A stretch of 40,562 nt of DNA, taken from positions 1-40,562 of the forward strand of contig CAZGMJ010000049.1 of NCBI GenBank assembly GCA_964526785.1, written 5' to 3'. Shown in pieces: positions 30,899 to 38,659 of this stretch. Source of the DNA: CAZGMJ01 sp964526785 (lineage in GTDB: Bacteria; Planctomycetota; Phycisphaerae; Sedimentisphaerales; Anaerobacaceae). Position 1 is the first letter of the stretch. Each line of letters opens with the position of its first letter. Position numbers and translations under genes: made by a program. The notes beneath the pieces were generated by a model. It was not told the DNA's origin. It worked only from the letters and a program-made list of their open reading frames with translations, and searched no databases.

Positions 30899-33136
30899 CT
30901 ACTTGCCGCGCTTCGACTTGCCCTTGCGCTTGCGGGCGGCACGTTTCTTCGTCGCCTTCCGCCCCTTCTCGCTCTTCTTGGTTCGTTTCTTTGGCTTCGG
31001 TGCCGGCTGCTCGGTAATTGGCGCCACAGGCATTACATTCAACTGATGTCCCGGCACATTGACCGAAACGATTCGCACCCGAAGCGCCTGGCCCAGACGC
31101 ACCGCGCAGCCCGTCCGCTCTCCGACCACGCATTGTGTCCTTCGGTCGAACTTCCATCGATCCTCGCCCAGATCCTCCATGCGTATCAATCCCTCGATGC
31201 CGAACTTGCGGGATTGCACGAATACCCCGAATCCGGTCAGACCGGTAATCACGCCGTCGAGTTCTTCGCCGATGCGTTTGCTGAGCATCTGCAGCGTCAG
31301 TACGCTGGTCAGTTCCTTCTCTGCGCTGTCCGCACGCTGCTCGGTGAAACTGATGTGTGCACTGATCTCGCCGAAATCAAGCTCCGCTCCCATACTCTTG
31401 GCCTCCGCAGCCTTCTTTCTCAGATGACAGTCCAGCACCCGATGTACCATCAAATCCGCATATCGCCGAATCGGGCTGGTGAAATGGCAGTAGTGACGCG
31501 ATGCCAGGGCGTAGTGCCCAACGCTCATGGGAGAATATTGTGCCTTCTCGAAGCTCCGCAGCACCACCAGATTCACTGCATATGAAAACTCCTTGCCTTT
31601 GACCGCCGCAAGCAAATCCTGTATGGAAGCCCGGTTCGGTGTCTTCGGCAGAGAAAAGCCGAAAGCACGCACCATCTTCGCCAGATTCTGCAGACTCAGC
31701 GCGTCCGGCTCCGGATGAATTCGACGAATGACGGGCAGATCGAGCCGGTCCAGCAAACCCGCCACTGCATCATTCGCCTCGACCATGAACATCTCGATCA
31801 TGGTATGTGGATAGCTGTCGTCGGCCGGATGCGCATCGACGACCTGTCCTGACTTGTCGAATTCCAGTTCCGTTTCAGGCAAATCCAGATGCATCATTCC
31901 GTCGGCGGTTCGCCGTCGCTCGATGGCCCGGCTGAGCATCTCCATGTCCTTGAGCAGTCGCACCACATTTGGCTTGATGCCCTTGGTGTGCCCCCTGAGG
32001 ACGCGATCGGCCTGCCGATAAGTCAATCGCTGCTTTGAATGAATCACGCTATTGGCGAACCGGCGAGACAGAATATTCCCATCGTAATCGTATGTAATGT
32101 AAGCGGTCTTGCAGAAACGCTTCTGGTCCGGCTGCAAACTGCAGACGCCGTTGCTCAGAACCTCCGGCAGCATCGGGATCGTCTTCTGCGGTAGATAAAC
32201 GCTGTTGCCGCGGTCCCGCGCTTCCACATCCAGCGCCGAATCAAGTTCCACGAAATGGCTGACGTCCGCGATATGGACTCCGAGCACCCAGTTTCCGTTC
32301 TTGTCCTTTTCCAGACTGATAGCGTCGTCGAAGTCCTTCGCGTCCGGCGGATCGATGGTAATGATTGTCTTGTCTGTGATGTCCTCCCGTCCGTGCGCTG
32401 CACTCGCGTCGAACCGCTGCGATACATCGCGCGCCTGCTTGAGGCACGCCTCGTCAAAACCCGTCGGCAGGTGAAAACGCTGAATGATGGCCTTGATTTC
32501 GGTATCGTATTGCCCGGATTTGCCCAGCACTTCCGTAATTACCCCGCGCGCCAGGTAGGTGTCGGTCGGATACGAAAGGATCTCTATTACGACCTTGTCC
32601 TTCTCGGCCGCGTTCTTCGCCGTAATGTCATCCACAGCCACAGGCTCGAAAAAGACCGTTCCGTCGGGTTCGACGATCCACCCTTCAGAATGCTTGACCA
32701 GTGTGCCTACAAACCTGTTCTGAGCGCGTTCCAGAATCTGGACGATCGTGCCGGCGTAACGCATCTGGCCGGCGCGCTTGCCCTGTCGCTTGACTTTGGC
32801 CAGCACCGTATCGCCTGTCATCGCCTCGCCCGTATCGCCCGGGGCGATGAACAAGTCCCCGTGTGCGTAAGGCTCCCGCGGCGTCACAAAGCCGAATCCT
32901 CGCTGGTTCGCCGTAAATGTCCCGACGATTTGTCCGGACAGCGACGGCAGCGTGACGAGATTCTTCGCGCCGATGATAACGTGCCCCGCCCGACGCAACT
33001 GGTCGAAAGCCTCCTTGAACTGCGGATAGTCTTCCGAACCCACCCCCAGCTTTTTGGCAAGCTGAGAGACCCGCACGGGTTCGTAGTCGGAGTGTTGAAG
33101 CAATCCGACAATGCGTTTCTTGTAAATGTCGGGCAT
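30899..33136 (-). CDS. rnr: Ribonuclease R (RNB-family 3'-5' exoribonuclease)
   Basis: A 745-residue exoribonuclease that degrades structured RNA. The N-terminal part has a winged-helix-like region (1-60), a cold-shock OB fold with GTFTANQRGFGFV (72-84), then the RNB core with the catalytic aspartates in DPPDAKDFDDA (262-272) and an S1 domain from about residue 635 (LDGVITGLTGFGVFV). It ends in a lysine/arginine-rich tail of about 30 residues, common in RNase R and thought to help bind RNA or ribosomes. ATG 33136 has a GGGGGG site 5 bases upstream; the open frame continues to 33202 across a hairpin and is not used. It follows rpsT and precedes efp on the same strand. Confidence 0.95.
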   Translation of the reverse strand: MPDIYKKRIVGLLQHSDYEPVRVSQLAKKLGVGSEDYPQFKEAFDQLRRAGHVIIGAKNLVTLPSLSGQIVGTFTANQRGFGFVTPREPYAHGDLFIAPGDTGEAMTGDTVLAKVKRQGKRAGQMRYAGTIVQILERAQNRFVGTLVKHSEGWIVEPDGTVFFEPVAVDDITAKNAAEKDKVVIEILSYPTDTYLARGVITEVLGKSGQYDTEIKAIIQRFHLPTGFDEACLKQARDVSQRFDASAAHGREDITDKTIITIDPPDAKDFDDAISLEKDKNGNWVLGVHIADVSHFVELDSALDVEARDRGNSVYLPQKTIPMLPEVLSNGVCSLQPDQKRFCKTAYITYDYDGNILSRRFANSVIHSKQRLTYRQADRVLRGHTKGIKPNVVRLLKDMEMLSRAIERRRTADGMMHLDLPETELEFDKSGQVVDAHPADDSYPHTMIEMFMVEANDAVAGLLDRLDLPVIRRIHPEPDALSLQNLAKMVRAFGFSLPKTPNRASIQDLLAAVKGKEFSYAVNLVVLRSFEKAQYSPMSVGHYALASRHYCHFTSPIRRYADLMVHRVLDCHLRKKAAEAKSMGAELDFGEISAHISFTEQRADSAEKELTSVLTLQMLSKRIGEELDGVITGLTGFGVFVQSRKFGIEGLIRMEDLGEDRWKFDRRTQCVVGERTGCAVRLGQALRVRIVSVNVPGHQLNVMPVAPITEQPAPKPKKRTKKSEKGRKATKKRAARKRKGKSKRGK

Positions 33137-33157
33137 AAAAGCCCCCCCTATAGAAGA

Positions 33158-33188
33158 GGCACCCATTCGACTACATCGACTGGGTGCC
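33158..33188 (-). other. Near-perfect hairpin between rpsT and rnr
   Basis: GGCACCCA (33158-33165) pairs with TGGGTGCC (33181-33188), and inside them TCGA pairs with TCGA around a CTACA loop with one mismatch. On the minus strand it ends 21 bases before the rnr start codon, just ahead of the ribosome-binding site. It lacks a proper T tract, so a regulatory leader structure is more likely than a terminator. Confidence 0.45.
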
Positions 33189-33283
33189 GCATATTTCTGC
33201 AATCAAAGAGCATACTGTCGGTTCGGCGGTTCGGATAGCCTCAAATCGCCGCCGGCCGGTGTCCCCGGCCCGGACCGTCTCTT

Positions 33284-33559
33284 TTACGCGTTTTTTGCCT
33301 TCAAGGCGTTCAGTTTTCTGGCCAGACGCGATTTCTTCCGCGCTGCCGTCTTTTTGTGCATCGTACTGGTCGACGCGGTCTTGTCGAGCGTTTTCGCAAT
33401 AGTCCTGAATTGCTCGCTCGCAGCCTCTGCATTTCCTTCTTCCAAAACCGCTTCGAACTGCTTGATCTGTGTTTTGACCCGGCTCTTGCGGGCTCTGTTC
33501 TGCACGCGTCGCTTGGCGTTCTGCCTGACGCGCTTCTTCGCTGATAACGAATGTGCCAC
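33284..33559 (-). CDS. rpsT: 30S ribosomal protein S20
   Basis: Small-subunit ribosomal protein S20 that binds 16S rRNA early in assembly; 91 residues, the usual size. The sequence is strongly basic and all-helical, with SAKKRVRQNAKRRVQNRARKS at the start and STMHKKTAARKKSRLARKLN near the end. The start codon is GTG at 33559, preceded by AGGAGG with about 6-base spacing, which fixes the start. S20 genes often start with a weak codon linked to autogenous control, which may also hold here. It lies 80 bases downstream of the TPR gene and upstream of rnr. Confidence 0.96.
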   Translation of the reverse strand: MAHSLSAKKRVRQNAKRRVQNRARKSRVKTQIKQFEAVLEEGNAEAASEQFRTIAKTLDKTASTSTMHKKTAARKKSRLARKLNALKAKNA

Positions 33560-33639
33560 TATGGCCTCCTGTTAACGTTCTATCAACAATAACTCACTGA
33601 GAGGTTGACAACAATACCACACGGCCTGTCGGCCGCAAA

Positions 33640-35040
33640 TCACTCCTTCTTCTGCTCGCTCCTCAGTTTATCCACGCGCTGGCTGACGTCTCTATACGAA
33701 AAATCCGTCTGCGCGATCTTGCGATAAACTTCCAGCGCCTTTGCAGAATCGCCCTGCGATTCATAGGCTCGAGCCAGATTATAACGCAACTCTTTGCCGA
33801 TTGCATCATCTTTTATTTGATGTGCCGCAATAGCCTCGCTGAAGATATCGATGGCATCGGCATGCCACCCTTTCATGTAGAAGCAATACCCGATCTGATT
33901 TTGGGCCTGCAACTTGCGCCGCGGATCCTTCAATGCTTCCTGGAACAGGGGAATTGCCTGGTCGTATTGCTTGTTTCGCACCAGCCGCACGGCATATTCG
34001 TACTTCGCCTGCAGGTCCGTCGGATAGTTCTCGGTACAAAGGCGATAATGCTCCAGCTCTGTCCTGGCAAGGATGGCGTTGAGTTGTTCCAGAGCCTTTT
34101 TCGCCTGGGTGTTATTGGGATTGGCCCTGATTGCCGCCTTGGCCTGCCTGATCTTTCGCCGAATCCGCTTGGACGTCAGTTGCCCCGCATGTTGCTTGAA
34201 GGTGAAGTTGCTCGTCCGTTTGTACGCATTTTCGAGCAGATTGATGGCCTTCTGGTCTGATTCGTCTGTTTCCAGATCTGAAAGCGCTTCGGCCAGGTTC
34301 AATATGCTCGTCGGCTCGTTGGGATTCGCCGCAAGTTTCTTGCGGGCATCCGCGACCGCTTTGGCGCGATAATTTTCGGTCTTGACCACGCTGCTCTGGG
34401 CCTGCAGTTGCTCCTGTTGTTCACGATTCTTGATCGCCTTCGTGAAATCCCCGTCTGTTTCATATTGGCCCCTCGCCATGGTCAACTCGGCTGAAAGGTT
34501 CTTGAACTCGTCGGCCAGAGTCTTGTCGTCCGGCTTGAGCCGCGACGCCCGCTGACATGCCGCAACCGCCTTGTCATACTGCTGTAGTTGGGCGTATGCG
34601 TCTTTCAGCAGCAGATATGTCTGGACCGATGGCTTGTCCGCCCCATTATTCGTTTGGAAAACCAGATTCGCGATCCAGCCGGCTGTTCGTTTGCAACCGC
34701 TGTCCACTGCCGCTTTGAGCATGGCCTCGGCGTAAGGTAGATGGTCGGGGTCTTTGGCAAAGAGATACTCCGCATTGAGCATCTGTTCGAGTGGATCCTT
34801 GCCCCGCAGACGCTTGACCTTCTCCACCATCGTCGGCTTCTTGCCGCCCTTGGCGCGTCGCTGCATGGCCAGTTCGCACAGAGGCAGATGCCCCTCTTCC
34901 AGCGCATCGGGCGCACGACGCAACCCCTCAAGGTACATTTCGATTGCGTAATCGAAATTCCCGGTCTCAGCGACCTTACTGGCGCGTTGGAAGAAAGCTC
35001 GGGCTTTCGCTAATGCCTGTGCGTCTGTTGGTTCTGCCAT
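33640..35040 (-). CDS. Tetratricopeptide repeat protein
   Basis: A 466-residue protein made of helical TPR-like repeats with no signal peptide or membrane segment. Clear repeat units are near residues 10-45 (GNFDYAIEMYLEGLRRAPD), 150-185 (QQYDKAVAACQRASRLKPDD), 335-375 (KQYDQAIPLFQEALKDP), 375-415 (YFMKGW-like and DAIDIFSEAIA) and 420-455 (QGDSAKALEVYRKIAQ). The middle (190-310) is charged and may be a coiled coil. It probably serves as a protein-protein scaffold in the cytoplasm. ATG 35040 has no strong ribosome-binding site. A good promoter candidate lies at 35233-35262, giving a leader of about 186 bases. The partner and function are unknown. Confidence 0.85.
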   Translation of the reverse strand: MAEPTDAQALAKARAFFQRASKVAETGNFDYAIEMYLEGLRRAPDALEEGHLPLCELAMQRRAKGGKKPTMVEKVKRLRGKDPLEQMLNAEYLFAKDPDHLPYAEAMLKAAVDSGCKRTAGWIANLVFQTNNGADKPSVQTYLLLKDAYAQLQQYDKAVAACQRASRLKPDDKTLADEFKNLSAELTMARGQYETDGDFTKAIKNREQQEQLQAQSSVVKTENYRAKAVADARKKLAANPNEPTSILNLAEALSDLETDESDQKAINLLENAYKRTSNFTFKQHAGQLTSKRIRRKIRQAKAAIRANPNNTQAKKALEQLNAILARTELEHYRLCTENYPTDLQAKYEYAVRLVRNKQYDQAIPLFQEALKDPRRKLQAQNQIGYCFYMKGWHADAIDIFSEAIAAHQIKDDAIGKELRYNLARAYESQGDSAKALEVYRKIAQTDFSYRDVSQRVDKLRSEQKKE

Positions 35041-35054
35041 ACTGTCGATCTAAA

Positions 35055-35171
35055 TCAAATAGGCGGCCCGCACGTACCTGATCCAACCAAATTTCTGGTC
35101 GCTCGTGGGTTTTCCCATGCTGCCGCCGCACCAGATGCCGCCAATGCGCAAATCCACGCAGCATGCTTCAT
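35055..35171 (-). CDS. Possible 38-codon upstream reading frame in the TPR gene leader
   Basis: A short frame with ATG at 35171 and TGA 14 bases before the TPR start. The first 20 residues (MKHAAWICALAASGAAAAW) resemble a signal peptide, but the ribosome-binding site is weak and the rest is not recognised. It could equally be chance within the leader. Confidence 0.15.
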   Translation of the reverse strand: MKHAAWICALAASGAAAAWENPRATRNLVGSGTCGPPI

Positions 35172-35232
35172 AATAATCCCACGGCATGGACCGCATTGGG
35201 ATATGCCGCCGTTTCGTTCATACGAACGCTCT

Positions 35233-35262
35233 ATCCTAATCGCAGAAGGAGACATTTGTCAA
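35233..35262 (-). promoter_or_regulatory. Candidate sigma70 promoter for the TPR gene
   Basis: On the minus strand TTGACA (35257-35262, perfect) is followed after 18 bases by TAGGAT (35233-35238). It is back-to-back with the glyA promoter within the 337-base gap 35041-35377, which holds nothing else clear apart from the short frame at 35055-35171. Confidence 0.45.
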
Positions 35263-35273
35263 TCAATAAATGC

Positions 35274-35302
35274 TTGTCGGACGCTCCTCGCTGTGTTATA
35301 AA
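35274..35302 (+). promoter_or_regulatory. Candidate sigma70 promoter for the glyA operon
   Basis: TTGTCG (35274-35279) and TATAAA (35297-35302) are separated by 17 bases. The start near 35309 gives a leader of about 69 bases. Confidence 0.55.
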
Positions 35303-35377
35303 CCGGATTTGGCGTCCTCCGACGCAAATTGAATCCCAAACGAGTACACGGAACAAACGTCCAGTGGAGCAATTGAC

Positions 35378-36649
35378 ATGAGAACAGCTCTTGAGCAGTA
35401 CGACCCTCAGATATACGAACTTATACGCCAGGAAGCGGCTCGCCAGAGCGGCTCAATCCGCCTTATTCCATCGGAAAACTACGTCTCAAGAGCCGTCATG
35501 GTGGCTAGTGGCAGTTGCCTGACCAATAAGTACGCAGAGGGCTATCCGGGCAAACGGTACTACGAGGGCCAGCAGGTAACGGACTTGATCGAGAAACTGG
35601 CTCAGGAGCGTGCGAAGAAGCTCTTCAAGGCCGACCACGCCAATGTGCAGCCGTATTCGGGCTCGGTGGCAAACCTTGCCGCGTACTTCTCGCTGGCCGA
35701 ACCGGGCGATACGATCATGGGGCTCGCGCTGCCGCACGGCGGGCATCTCACGCACGGCTGGAAAGTCAGCGTGACCGGAAAAGTCTTTAACTCGGTGCAG
35801 TATTCGGTGAATCCCGATACGGGTCGATTCGACTACGACGCCATCGAAGATCTTGCGAAAAAGCACAAGCCGAAGGTCATCATCTCCGGTGCGACCGCCT
35901 ATCCCCGCCAGATCGATTTCGATATCTTCGGCCAGATCGCCAAGAACGTCGGTGCCCGACACTTGAGCGATATCGCCCATATAGCGGGCCTGGTAGTGGC
36001 CGGCATTCATAAGAGCCCCGTCCCGTATGCGGACGTCGTCTCGACAACCACCCACAAGACACTGCGCGGGCCGCGAGGGGGTATGCTCTTGTGCAAGGAA
36101 GAGCACGCCAAAGCCGTGGACAAGGCTGTCTTCCCGGGGCTGCAGGGCGGACCGCACATGCACACGCTGACATCGATAGCCGTTGCCATGGCCGAGGCCG
36201 ATACGCCCGAGTTCGTCGCCTATGCCGAGCAGATAGTCAAGAACGCCCGCGCCCTGGCCGAGAAACTGCTCGAATACGGCTTCGACCTGGTCTCAGGCGG
36301 TACGGACAATCATCTGATTCTAATCGACCTGCGCAACAAGGGCATCCCGGGCAAGAAGTTCGCCAAGGCCCTCGACCGTGCACGGCTCGTCGCCAACTAC
36401 AACACGATTCCGAATGATCCGGCCCCGCCGTTTAACCCCAGCGGCCTGCGGATCGGTACGCCCGCCATGACCACCCGCGGTATGAAGGAGGCCGAAGCCC
36501 AGCAGATCGCTACGTTCATGAACAGGGTCGCCGAGAACATCGACAACGAGACCGCCATCGAGCAGGTCGGCAAAGACGTTCTGCTGCTGTGCTCGCAGTT
36601 CCCCGTGCCCGAGCATTTCATTATCCCGAACAAGGAAAACGGACGATAG
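35378..36649 (+). CDS. glyA: Serine hydroxymethyltransferase
   Basis: PLP enzyme that interconverts serine and glycine while charging tetrahydrofolate with a one-carbon unit; 423 residues, normal length. Key blocks are RLIPSENYVS (28-37), LTNKYAEGYPGKRYYEG (48-64), SDIAHIAGLVV with D198 and H201, and the PLP lysine K227 in VVSTTTHKTLRGPRGG. ATG 35378 has GGAG 8 bases upstream, and a good promoter lies at 35274-35302. It is the first gene of a likely operon with the dUTPase-like gene (26 bases later) and a Gfo/Idh/MocA gene. Its one-carbon product feeds thymidylate synthesis, which fits a nucleotide-cleaning neighbour. Confidence 0.97.
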   Translation: MRTALEQYDPQIYELIRQEAARQSGSIRLIPSENYVSRAVMVASGSCLTNKYAEGYPGKRYYEGQQVTDLIEKLAQERAKKLFKADHANVQPYSGSVANLAAYFSLAEPGDTIMGLALPHGGHLTHGWKVSVTGKVFNSVQYSVNPDTGRFDYDAIEDLAKKHKPKVIISGATAYPRQIDFDIFGQIAKNVGARHLSDIAHIAGLVVAGIHKSPVPYADVVSTTTHKTLRGPRGGMLLCKEEHAKAVDKAVFPGLQGGPHMHTLTSIAVAMAEADTPEFVAYAEQIVKNARALAEKLLEYGFDLVSGGTDNHLILIDLRNKGIPGKKFAKALDRARLVANYNTIPNDPAPPFNPSGLRIGTPAMTTRGMKEAEAQQIATFMNRVAENIDNETAIEQVGKDVLLLCSQFPVPEHFIIPNKENGR

Positions 36650-36675
36650 CCGCAACCGATGGAACAGGGGTGATT

Positions 36676-37083
36676 ATGCTGAAAGAGCTCTTTCGCAAAC
36701 AGGCCGAACTTAACAAGCGTACTGGTTTCGATCCCGACGCGCTGCGTGAGAACTTCGATCCGCAGACCGCGGGTATCTGGCTCAACAACTACATCGCTGC
36801 AATGAGCAACGAACTGGAGGAACTGCGAGATTGCACGTTCTGGAAGCACTGGTGCAAGGAAGCCGGCCAGGGAAAGCGCTTTATGCTCCACGATCTTCAG
36901 AACGCACGCGTCGAAGTGATCGACATGCTGTTCTTCTGGATGAGTCTCGCTCAATGCGTCGGGCTCAACGCGGATGACGTCATGCGTTTGTACGAGCAGA
37001 AGCTCCGGGTCAACCACACACGTCAGGACGACGGCTACTCGATGGCCAACAAGACCGAAGACGATAACAAGGGTATTCTCTAA
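36676..37083 (+). CDS. All-alpha dUTPase / MazG-like nucleotide pyrophosphatase
   Basis: A 135-residue all-alpha NTP pyrophosphatase-type protein. The magnesium-binding signature is present as E46-x2-E49 (NELEEL) and E80-x2-D83 (ARVEVIDMLFF), with the intervening CTFWKHWCK segment and the downstream YEQKLRVNHTRQDDGY block typical of the dimeric dUTPase branch. It likely hydrolyses dUTP or another non-canonical nucleotide to the monophosphate. ATG 36676 has AGGGGTG 5 bases upstream; the open frame back to 36589 lies inside glyA and is not used. It sits between glyA and a dehydrogenase gene on the same strand with short gaps. Specificity for dUTP is an inference from the branch. Confidence 0.85.
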   Translation: MLKELFRKQAELNKRTGFDPDALRENFDPQTAGIWLNNYIAAMSNELEELRDCTFWKHWCKEAGQGKRFMLHDLQNARVEVIDMLFFWMSLAQCVGLNADDVMRLYEQKLRVNHTRQDDGYSMANKTEDDNKGIL

Positions 37084-37130
37084 AGCCTGCATATCCTCCG
37101 GCTGAACGGAGTAAACGGGGGCAAAACGAG

Positions 37131-38195
37131 ATGGCGGATATCAGTCTCGAAACCGCTGTACTGGGGCTCAACGAAGCCGGTCGAGAGTTGCTCGACGCGG
37201 CCGATCAGCTCGACCACTTCCGGATTTGTGCCGTAGCGGGCAAGGATCCCGGCCTTCTTGAGAAACTCGGCGCCCAACACCAGTGCGAAGTGTACGATGA
37301 CTATCGCCAGCTCCTGGTTCGCGGCCATATCGACTGTCTGCTGGTGGCGGCCCCAATTCACATGTGTGACGAGTACCTTCGCACGGCCATGGAGCAGAAG
37401 TTCAACATTCTCAAGCCGGCGCCGTTTGCCCGCAATTTTGAAGAGGCGGCCGAACTGGTGCGTCTGGCCGCCGGCGAGCGGGTGCAGCTGGCCGTGGGCA
37501 ACCCCGGGCGTTTCGCGCCCAAGTGGCAGGCGGCCCGCGACGCCTTCGCATCGGGCGAGATGGAAGGGGCATTCCTCATTGAAGCCCATTGCTGGGTGAC
37601 GGACGAGCCGATCAATCCTTGGCAGAGCGATCCGAAACTGGCCGGCGGCGGCGTACTGCTGCACCAATGTTACGAAGTTATCGACCAGATCGTATCGAAT
37701 CTGCCGCTTCCCCAGCAGGTTTACGCTCTGACCGCCAGCCAGGCCCATGACAAGCAGCAGCGCCTCTACGTGACCGAAGACACGGCGGTTGTGACGATGC
37801 GGTTCAGCGATACGCTGATTGCCAACGTTGTCGCCTCGCGGCGTAAAGGAGCGGGGCACAACCGCATGTTCCTGAAGGTCTACGGTCCTCAGAAGACGCT
37901 TACCGTCGACGATGCGTGCACTCTGACCCGTTCGGTCGAGGGCCGAAGGGACAGCCGTCAACTGGCCGGGGCCGCCGAACGCGCTGCGTGCGTTCGCGAC
38001 ATGCTCGAGAGCTTCGCTCTGAGCGTTTCGAATCCGGAGGAGCACAAGCTGGTGAGCGGCGGCCGCCAGAATCTCCGGAACATGGCCGTCATCGAGGCGG
38101 CGTATCTGTCGGCACGTACCGCCATGCCTGAAGAACCCGCCCGCATCCTGCAAATGGCTCAATTCCAGCCCGACGATCTGCAAGGCGGGCTGTAA
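37131..38195 (+). CDS. Gfo/Idh/MocA family oxidoreductase, cytoplasmic
   Basis: A 354-residue dehydrogenase-like protein with no export signal. The N-terminal Rossmann loop is degenerate (VLGLNEAGRELL, residues 10-21, instead of GxGxxG), and the EKP motif appears as ILKPAPFA, retaining K and P but not E. The C-terminal domain contains GGGVLLHQCYEVIDQI, the usual conserved block with a histidine. It is more diverged than the four paralogues at 4034-22090. It follows the dUTPase-like gene by 47 bases and probably belongs to the glyA operon. The reaction is unknown; the weak cofactor loop raises the question whether it binds NAD(P) in the normal way. Confidence 0.82.
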   Translation: MADISLETAVLGLNEAGRELLDAADQLDHFRICAVAGKDPGLLEKLGAQHQCEVYDDYRQLLVRGHIDCLLVAAPIHMCDEYLRTAMEQKFNILKPAPFARNFEEAAELVRLAAGERVQLAVGNPGRFAPKWQAARDAFASGEMEGAFLIEAHCWVTDEPINPWQSDPKLAGGGVLLHQCYEVIDQIVSNLPLPQQVYALTASQAHDKQQRLYVTEDTAVVTMRFSDTLIANVVASRRKGAGHNRMFLKVYGPQKTLTVDDACTLTRSVEGRRDSRQLAGAAERAACVRDMLESFALSVSNPEEHKLVSGGRQNLRNMAVIEAAYLSARTAMPEEPARILQMAQFQPDDLQGGL

Positions 38196-38204
38196 TCAAG
38201 GGAA

Positions 38205-38562
38205 ATCGCCCGTTTTCCGGCCACAGTTAACACAAAACACAACGTTTCTTCACGGTGGCAAAACATCCCTGTGCGATGCTACCGCAGTGCAATTCCATTG
38301 CCTGAGCACGCTCCTGCGGCTACCTCACTTTCCCTTTTTGCCTCTTCATTCCCGCCGCGGGAGCTTTTTCCGGCGTAACAACAAACAAAGCGTATGCTAA
38401 TACCCTCCTAAAACAATGGCGTCAGTATGACGTTCCTCCAACAGATGCTCCTGCGGCCACTTCCTCCTCTGCTCTGCTGCCGCGGGGGCTTTTTGCTCAT
38501 ATTAACATGAAACACCGCGTTTCTTCATACTGACACAATATCCATGCTGCACGATACCGCGG
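38205..38562. repeat. Degenerate three-copy intergenic repeat
   Basis: Within the 464-base gap 38196-38659 a unit recurs at spacings of about 148 and 127 bases, anchored on TAACA at 38228, 38376 and 38503, each followed by AAACA and a GCGT or CGTT. The outer copies align over about 60 bases (38227-38286 and 38502-38561) with roughly 70 percent identity. A GCTCCTGCGGC...CGCGGG...GCTTTTT block precedes copies two and three. No gene was recognised. Confidence 0.5.
38350..38369 (+). terminator. Weak terminator-like hairpin after the Gfo/Idh/MocA gene
   Basis: TCCCG (38350-38354) and CGGGA (38358-38362) form a short stem followed by GCTTTTT. The stem is only 5 bases, and it is part of the degenerate repeat. 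Confidence 0.25.
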
Positions 38563-38594
38563 CGACGACAGAGCGTATGCGGCCGCTTGCAGAT

Positions 38595-38640
38595 CACAGC
38601 CCCGGATTCTTCCTCCCCACACCACCCGAAAGGGGCTGTG
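38595..38640 (-). repeat. Inverted repeat downstream of the pseudopilin gene
   Basis: CACAGCCCC (38595-38603) and GGGGCTGTG (38632-38640) are perfect 9-base complements around a 28-base loop, starting 19 bases beyond the stop of the minus-strand pseudopilin gene. There is no T tract, so it may act as a factor-dependent end or RNA stabiliser. Confidence 0.4.
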
Positions 38641-38659
38641 CATCTGCGGATGGAGCAGC

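Noticed and set aside
37080..38183. 367-codon minus-strand frame opposite the Gfo/Idh/MocA gene
   Set aside because: The plus-strand frame has the family blocks and sits in an operon; the antisense one does not.
38196..38659. CRISPR array
   Set aside because: Repeats are too diverged, too long and only three; there are no uniform spacers and no cas genes.
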